Shown here in pieces: positions 6,613-11,296 of a DNA stretch of 11,296 nucleotides. Under the pieces are notes generated by a model. That model had not been told where the DNA came from, ran no database searches, and was given only the letters and a program-made list of their open reading frames with translations. The position numbers and the translations under genes are program-made. The stretch is taken from the NCBI GenBank assembly GCA_023336855.1, contig JAMBLK010000034.1, forward strand, positions 1-11,296. The letters run 5' to 3'. Position 1 is the first letter of the stretch; each line of letters starts with the position of its first letter. Source of the stretch: Actinomycetes bacterium. GTDB lineage: Bacteria > Actinomycetota > Acidimicrobiia > Spongiisociales > UBA5794.

Positions 6613-7410
6613 TCAGTGACTGCCGAGGATCTCGACGGCGGCGGTGCCTTCTGAGCATCCTTCGAGAAGCGGACACCAGCGACAATGCGGACCTGCTCGC
6701 CGTTCCACGTCATCTCCCGATCGGAAAGCTGCCCGAAGCGTGTTGATCATCGAGGCGATCTCTGCGGCGGTTACCTCAGCTCGTTCCGGCGTCGGCTCGA
6801 TCCCGGCCCGCTCCCCTGTCTGAACGGAAACCGCCTCGGCCCTTGATGGCAATTCGCCATGTTCGAGAGCCCACACCAACGCATAGAACTCGAGTTGCGG
6901 CTCCGAGTCATCGAGCCATGCGCCCGTCTTCCAGTCGATGATCACCGTGGCACCTGCCGGGTCATCGAAGATCGCATCGACCCGGCCGCGAAGAACCGCG
7001 TTACCCCCGACGTCGACCTCGAGGCTCACTTCCGCGGCCCGGAACCCATCGGACGGGAAGCGCTTGAATCGGTCATACAGATCGGCGACTTCGGCAAGGA
7101 CCGGCGCGAGCTTCGACGGTCGGTTCAGTTCGAGGGGAGCGAGCTTCATGTTCAGGTGACCCTCAGGTGCCCCGATCTCCTGGCGGCAGGCCTGAAGCAC
7201 GTCTTGATCGGGGATCGGCCCGGACGTCAGATGGCGTGCGAAGACGCGGTGTGCCAGCGATCCCTTGAACGATGCGATCGAGTCTGCCGGATACTCACCT
7301 TGGAGCCGTCCGAGCGCCTGTTGCGGACAGGAACGGTAGGTGACGTAGAGCGTCGCAGAGACAGCGATGTGGTCGCCGGGCTCAATGTCTGGAAACGTGA
7401 TCACAGGCAT
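6613..7410 (-). CDS. PD-(D/E)XK nuclease with Fe-S cluster cysteines (RecB/Cas4-like)
   Basis: This stand-alone nuclease domain of the RecB/AddB/Cas4 superfamily has 265 residues. The motifs appear in order: His54 in GSLAHRVF, Asp145 in GRVDAIFDD, the catalytic DWK (159-161) in VIIDWKTG, then Gln172 and Tyr176 in QLEFYAL. Four cysteines have the spacing of the Cas4/AddB iron-sulphur cluster: Cys28 near the N-terminus, and Cys243, Cys246 and Cys252 (CRWCPLLEGC) near the C-terminus. No helicase, cas gene or CRISPR array is nearby. The protein therefore more resembles the small actinobacterial RecB-family proteins such as mycobacterial Rv2119, whose role is not settled. It is probably a DNA exonuclease. 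It is the first gene of a likely two-gene unit with mca. No clear ribosome site precedes the ATG. The next gene upstream, the first VanW gene, is divergent. Confidence 0.88.
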   Translation of the reverse strand: MPVITFPDIEPGDHIAVSATLYVTYRSCPQQALGRLQGEYPADSIASFKGSLAHRVFARHLTSGPIPDQDVLQACRQEIGAPEGHLNMKLAPLELNRPSKLAPVLAEVADLYDRFKRFPSDGFRAAEVSLEVDVGGNAVLRGRVDAIFDDPAGATVIIDWKTGAWLDDSEPQLEFYALVWALEHGELPSRAEAVSVQTGERAGIEPTPERAEVTAAEIASMINTLRAAFRSGDDVERRAGPHCRWCPLLEGCSEGTAAVEILGSH

Positions 7411-7469
7411 CGACTCTACGCCAGAAACGCTTACAGGCCAAGGGCTACGGGCCGGTCGAGATGACGGCT

Positions 7470-7493
7470 GTTATCGAAGTGCGTTCCTATACT
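7470..7493 (+). promoter_or_regulatory. Candidate promoter/regulatory element of the first VanW gene
   Basis: GTTATCG (7470-7476) is followed 11 bp later by TATACT (7488-7493), a good actinobacterial -10 hexamer of TANNNT form. The hexamer ends 30 bp before the ATG at 7524. The same two blocks with the same 11-bp gap precede the second VanW gene. GTTATCG is too close to the hexamer to be a normal -35 box, so it may be a regulator site. This rests on motif resemblance only. Confidence 0.4.
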
Positions 7494-7514
7494 CGCTCCC
7501 GACCAACCTCCCTC

Positions 7515-7519
7515 AAGGA
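7515..7519 (+). promoter_or_regulatory. Ribosome binding site of the first VanW gene
   Basis: AAGGA lies 4 nt upstream of the ATG at 7524. It favours this start over the in-frame codon at 7461, which lies upstream of the candidate -10 box and would add 21 residues with no matching counterpart in the second VanW protein. Confidence 0.6.
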
Positions 7520-7523
7520 CTCC

Positions 7524-9374
7524 ATGAACGCCCGCCGTGTCCGCATCATCGTCTCCATCGCCGTACCGGCGCTGCTTCTGCTGCTCCCGTTCGTCGTCTA
7601 CTTCGTCGATCAAACGGCCAATCATGGCGAAGTGCCTCGAAACGTCAGCGTCGCGGGAATCGACGTGGGCGGTCTCTCCCAGGACGATGCCACCATCGTG
7701 GTCAAGGCCTACGAAACGAATCTTCAGGCACAGCAGGCAACGTTCGTCGTCAGTGGTTCTACGTACGACCTCGACCCGACCACCGTGGGCCTCACCGCCG
7801 ACGTTGACGGTGCCGTCACGGAGGCCCTGAACCAGCGCAGCGGTGGACTGATCGGCGGTTTTGTGCCGTGGCTCAACGGCTTCACGGAACGTGTCGACGT
7901 CGCTCTCGTCATCTCCGTCGATGATGACGCCATCGATGCCCACCTGGACGACTGGGAACAGGATGCGATCGAAAACCCTGCGTATGAAGGTGCGATCGAT
8001 GTCGTCGATGGTGACATCGAGTTCGACTACCCGCAGATCGGCGAGAAGATCGATAAGCCGGCAGCTCACGCCATCGTCAGCACGGTCCTCACACAGCCGG
8101 AGCGAGAAACCACCGAACTCCCTTTGATCGACTCGGTTCCTGTGATGACCCGGGCCGATGTTGACGACGCCGTCACGACGCTCAAAATGATGGTGTCGAG
8201 ACCGGTCTTGCTGTACGACGAGGACCAGAATCTCGTCCTCACCGTCAAGCCTTCCGAGATCGCCGACGCCACCATCGTTGAGATCGTGCAGAACTCGCCC
8301 CCTCAGGTCAACATCTCGCTGAGCGTCGATCGGATCGCAGAGATCCTCGAACCACACCGCGAAGATTTCGAACTCCCTCCGGTCAACGCCGATTTCGATG
8401 TCGACATCGAGACCGAGAAGGTCGCGATCATCCCGTCGAAGAACGCGACCGTTCTCGACCCGGGTGGCGTCGCCGTCGAACTGCTCAAAGCGTCGACGTC
8501 GGGTACCGCCACGGGCCGGCTCGTATTCACAGACGGAGAGGAGCCGGAGTTCACGACGGCAGACGCCGAGGCCTTCGGACCCATCGAACTCGTCTCGGAG
8601 TTCACGACGAAGACACCGGGCGTGAACCGGGTATTCAACATCCATCTCATGGCAGACACTATCGACGGCGCGGTCGTGTGGCCCGGCGAGGAGTTCTCGA
8701 TCAATGAGGCCGTGGGCCCCCGCACCGAGGCGAAGGGCTATAAGCGTGACGGGGCGATCATCGGCGGCGAGGTCACGTGCTGTGACGATCCGGCGAACGT
8801 CGGCGGCGGTGTCAGCCAGTACGCCACGACCTTCTACAACGCGGTGTTCTTCGGCTGCTACGAGGACATCGACCACACGCCGCACAGCATCTACATCTCC
8901 CGCTATCCGGAGGGTCGCGAGGCGACGATGGGCTTCCCTGGACCGGACGTCGTCTTCCGCAACGACTCGGATGTGCCGGTCATCATCCGTAACTCCTACG
9001 ACGGCAACTCGACGATCACCGTGCAGTTCTACGGGAACAACGGCGGTCGCACCTGCGAATCGGAGCGATCCGAGCGGTTCAACTACACGGATGCCCGCGT
9101 GATCTACAGGCCGAACGCGGCGGTGAAGCCGGGATCCGAGCACCTTGTCTCGAAGGGTTCTCAGGGCTGGAGCGTCACGGTGACCCGTGTGATGACCATG
9201 CCCGACGGCAGCGTGATCCGCGAGCCGTACACCCACCACTACCGCGGGGCCGCCCGCATCATCGAGAAGCATCCCTGCAATCTCGGAATCGGGTCGTGTC
9301 CGGTGCCGACAACGACCACGACGGTGGCCCCGGACACCTCCACCACGACGACGACAACGGCCACCGAGGGTTGA
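7524..9374 (+). CDS. VanW-family membrane-anchored cell-wall protein, copy 1
   Basis: The predicted protein has 616 residues and faces outward. A basic N-terminus (NARRVR) and a hydrophobic segment at about 6-28 form a signal anchor. About 330 residues follow that resemble the repeated PG_binding_4-like modules usual in front of VanW, with marks such as GEVPRNVSVAGIDVGG and YDLDPTTVGL. The VanW domain spans about 360-490. It starts at FTTKTPGVNR and contains WPGEEFSIN, GGGVSQ (427-432), HTPHSIYISRYPEGREATMG and FRNDSDVPVIIR. The position often written as Cys in GGGxCQ is Ser431. Cys419 and Cys445 are shared with the second copy and may form a disulphide. The C-terminus is a Thr-rich tail after CPVP. 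The VanW domain is named from vancomycin-resistance clusters, and some members are reported as peptidoglycan L,D-transpeptidases. The activity here is unproven. Confidence 0.9.
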   Translation: MNARRVRIIVSIAVPALLLLLPFVVYFVDQTANHGEVPRNVSVAGIDVGGLSQDDATIVVKAYETNLQAQQATFVVSGSTYDLDPTTVGLTADVDGAVTEALNQRSGGLIGGFVPWLNGFTERVDVALVISVDDDAIDAHLDDWEQDAIENPAYEGAIDVVDGDIEFDYPQIGEKIDKPAAHAIVSTVLTQPERETTELPLIDSVPVMTRADVDDAVTTLKMMVSRPVLLYDEDQNLVLTVKPSEIADATIVEIVQNSPPQVNISLSVDRIAEILEPHREDFELPPVNADFDVDIETEKVAIIPSKNATVLDPGGVAVELLKASTSGTATGRLVFTDGEEPEFTTADAEAFGPIELVSEFTTKTPGVNRVFNIHLMADTIDGAVVWPGEEFSINEAVGPRTEAKGYKRDGAIIGGEVTCCDDPANVGGGVSQYATTFYNAVFFGCYEDIDHTPHSIYISRYPEGREATMGFPGPDVVFRNDSDVPVIIRNSYDGNSTITVQFYGNNGGRTCESERSERFNYTDARVIYRPNAAVKPGSEHLVSKGSQGWSVTVTRVMTMPDGSVIREPYTHHYRGAARIIEKHPCNLGIGSCPVPTTTTTVAPDTSTTTTTTATEG

Positions 9375-9390
9375 GACGACAGACACGCGC

Positions 9391-9414
9391 GTTATCGGAC
9401 CGCTCCGGTACCCT
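9391..9414 (+). promoter_or_regulatory. Candidate promoter/regulatory element of the second VanW gene
   Basis: GTTATCG (9391-9397), an 11-bp gap and TACCCT (9409-9414, TANNNT form) repeat the arrangement before the first VanW gene. The hexamer ends 35 bp before the GTG at 9450. This suggests the second gene has its own start site in the 75-bp spacer, in addition to any read-through. Confidence 0.35.
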
Positions 9415-9449
9415 CAGTCGAAGCCCATGATTCCGGATCGAAACGCACT

Positions 9450-11296
9450 GTGAAACCTCGCTTCGCCCTCTTCGCACTCCTCCCGATCGCCCTGTTCCTC
9501 CTGCCTGCGGGAGTGTTCTGGGTCGATCGTTCTATCGCCGAGGGAGAGGTCCCGCGCAACGTCTCGATCGCAGGGATCGACGTCAGCGGCCTCAGTTACG
9601 ACGACGCCATCCTCACCATCCAGGCCTATGAACAGCAACTCCAGACCACGCCTGCGGTGTTCACCGTCAACGAGAGCGTCTTCCGACTCGATCCCTCATC
9701 CGTGTCGGTCGAGGCCGACGAGGTGACCGCCGTTGAGGAGGCGATCGCACAGCGAACCGACGGTGGCGCGATCAGCAGGTTCTGGTCGTGGCTCGGCGGA
9801 TTCTCGAAGCCCGTCGACGTACGTCTCCCGATCACGATGGATCGCGCGGCGATCGAGGATCAGTTGTCGATCTGGCAGGACGTCGCCATCCCAAACCCCG
9901 CATATGAGGGATCCGTTGCCGTCGTCGACGCCGCGGTTGTGGTCGAGTACCCCCAGGCCGGCGAGCGACTCGAGATCGCATCCTCGGCGGAGATCGTGGT
10001 CGAGACTCTCTCGGTCCTCCCGGGGCGGGAGGCTCGCTTGCCGGTCGTCGAACACCGGCCGGAGGTGACCAACTCGGACGTCGATGCCGCAGCAGTCCGG
10101 GTGCGTCGGATCATCAACTCGGATGTGGTCCTCACCAACGATGACATCGGTTACTCGCAGACCTTCACGCCTGAGGAGATCTCACGCGCCGTCTACACGG
10201 AGATCAGCACGGACCCGGTCGACGTCATGGTCTTGATCGATGAGGCCGTCGTCCACGACCTCATCGATCCATATCGGAGCGAGTTCGAGTTGCCGCCGGT
10301 CAGCGCCGAGTTCAAGGCGACGGTCTCGAGCGGAGAGGTCTACTTCATCCCCGGTCGCTACGGCACCGTGAAGGACGTGCCGGCCGTCGCTGAGGAGTTG
10401 CTCAGAGCCGCTGAGGGAGCGAAGCGCGGGCCGTTCCCCGTCTCACAGGGTGACGAACCGCGACTCACGAACGAGGAGGCCGAGGCGTATGGGCCGATGG
10501 GTCTCGTCTCGAAGTTCACCACCAACATGCCGGGAAAGAACCGGGTCCACAACATCCAACTGATGGCAGACACCGTCGATGAGTCTGTCGTATTCCCGGG
10601 AGAGACGTTCTCGATCAACGATGTCGTCGGTCAACGAACCCTCGAGAAGGGCTACCTCGAGGACTGCGCCATCATCAACGGCGAGGTCGTCTGCGAAGGT
10701 CACCCGGCCAACATCGGCGGCGGTGTCTCACAGTTCTCCACGACCCTCTACAACGCCGTCTTCTACGGTTGCTACGAAGACGTGAAACACAAGCCTCACT
10801 CCCTGTACTTCAAGAAATACCCTGAGGTGATCGAAGCCACGATGGGATACCCGGATCCCGACGTGGTGTTCAGGAACAACAGCGACGCTCCGGTCATCAT
10901 CAGAACCGCGTATACGAGTTCAACGATCACCGTGCTCTTCTACGGGAACAACGGTGGGAAGGAGTGCACCGCCGAATGGGGCGAACGCACGAACCCGGAG
11001 GAGTACGAGACCGTGTACGTCTCGGCCGCTGACGAGGAAGACCTCGATCTCGATCCGGGACAAGAGAAGCGGATTCAGAGCGGCATCGACGGGTTCACGC
11101 AGACCGTGACGCGGATCATCACCCAACCCGACGGCACGAAGGAACGCGAGCGGACCTGGAGTTGGCGCTATCTCACCCAGGACGAGAAGATCGCCGTGCA
11201 TGCCTGCATGGTCACCGGCGAGCCCGTGAACTGCCCGGAGAAGCTTCCGTCCCTGGTCGGCACTGCATACGACGGCGCATATGACCAACTCCGCGC
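9450..11296 (+). CDS. VanW-family membrane-anchored cell-wall protein, copy 2, with PASTA-like C-terminus (cut by window end)
   Basis: This is a tandem paralogue of the preceding gene, open for 615 codons to the window edge. The start is GTG at 9450, which directly precedes the signal anchor (KPRFALFALLPIALFLLPAG). No other start codon lies in frame between it and the candidate -10 box. The ATG at 9427 is in another frame and stops at once. The N-terminal modules match copy 1 (GEVPRNVSIAGIDVSGL). The VanW domain begins at Phe356 (FTTNMPGKNR), has GGGVSQ at 423-428 and ends near VVFRNNSDAPVIIR. Cys415 and Cys441 align with those of copy 1. After another conserved region with two Cys, the last residues read KLPSLVGTAYDGAYDQL. 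That fits the start of a PASTA domain, a peptidoglycan-binding module. Copy 1 has a Thr-rich tail there instead. The VanW call is firm, and PASTA is likely but incomplete. Confidence 0.88.
   Translation, partial: MKPRFALFALLPIALFLLPAGVFWVDRSIAEGEVPRNVSIAGIDVSGLSYDDAILTIQAYEQQLQTTPAVFTVNESVFRLDPSSVSVEADEVTAVEEAIAQRTDGGAISRFWSWLGGFSKPVDVRLPITMDRAAIEDQLSIWQDVAIPNPAYEGSVAVVDAAVVVEYPQAGERLEIASSAEIVVETLSVLPGREARLPVVEHRPEVTNSDVDAAAVRVRRIINSDVVLTNDDIGYSQTFTPEEISRAVYTEISTDPVDVMVLIDEAVVHDLIDPYRSEFELPPVSAEFKATVSSGEVYFIPGRYGTVKDVPAVAEELLRAAEGAKRGPFPVSQGDEPRLTNEEAEAYGPMGLVSKFTTNMPGKNRVHNIQLMADTVDESVVFPGETFSINDVVGQRTLEKGYLEDCAIINGEVVCEGHPANIGGGVSQFSTTLYNAVFYGCYEDVKHKPHSLYFKKYPEVIEATMGYPDPDVVFRNNSDAPVIIRTAYTSSTITVLFYGNNGGKECTAEWGERTNPEEYETVYVSAADEEDLDLDPGQEKRIQSGIDGFTQTVTRIITQPDGTKERERTWSWRYLTQDEKIAVHACMVTGEPVNCPEKLPSLVGTAYDGAYDQLR

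Noticed and set aside
7411..7469. Promoter for the nuclease gene in the divergent spacer
   Set aside because: TAGAGT lies only 2 nt from the ATG, too close even for a leaderless transcript, and no other convincing pair of boxes is visible.
7431..9386. 651-residue open frame on the minus strand opposite the first VanW gene
   Set aside because: It is a GC-rich antisense shadow. Its protein is dominated by Arg, Asp and Val with no motif, while the plus strand encodes a clear VanW protein with a ribosome site and a paralogue next door.

Overview
The window looks like chromosomal DNA of a GC-rich actinomycete (Actinomycetota). The best lineage marker is a gene with the hallmarks of mycothiol S-conjugate amidase (Mca), because mycothiol is an actinobacterial thiol. 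The tandem VanW-domain proteins, the paired P-loop GTPases and a small RecB/Cas4-like nuclease also fit that phylum. The threonine-rich tail of the first VanW protein is of a kind I associate with Acidimicrobiia and relatives, but class-level placement is only a guess. I see no rRNA, tRNA, CRISPR array, insertion sequence or phage gene.

Layout. (1) 1-907, minus strand: N-terminal 302 residues of a 1-pyrroline-5-carboxylate dehydrogenase, cut by the window edge. (2) 971/1013-2419, plus strand: a stand-alone receiver-domain response regulator, a 63-bp spacer with 7-bp repeats, then a diacylglycerol-kinase-fold lipid kinase. (3) 2416-5607, minus strand: a translationally coupled trio transcribed from high to low coordinates, made of a degenerate P-loop GTPase (438 aa), a canonical P-loop GTPase (347 aa) and an MscS-type channel (281 aa). 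Reading frames overlap by 11 and 4 bp. The channel and the lipid kinase converge with overlapping stop codons. (4) 5608-5749: a repeat-rich spacer. (5) 5750-7410, minus strand: a PD-(D/E)XK nuclease with a four-Cys Fe-S pattern, then mca. (6) 7411-7523: a divergent intergenic region. (7) 7524-11296, plus strand: two tandem VanW-family cell-wall proteins. The second appears to enter a PASTA domain just before the window ends.

How the genes may work together. Most of the products act at the envelope. The VanW pair is predicted to be membrane-anchored and peptidoglycan-facing. The lipid kinase acts on membrane lipids, and the channel senses membrane tension. The strongest candidate for an undescribed system is the GTPase-GTPase-MscS operon. 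The two GTPases look like an active/degenerate pair without membrane segments of their own and are co-translated with a membrane channel. This suggests, by inference only, a nucleotide-controlled membrane-stress module. A second lead is a shared upstream element with identical internal spacing in front of both VanW genes. A third is a set of short tandem repeats, mostly 7-bp, confined to two intergenic spacers.
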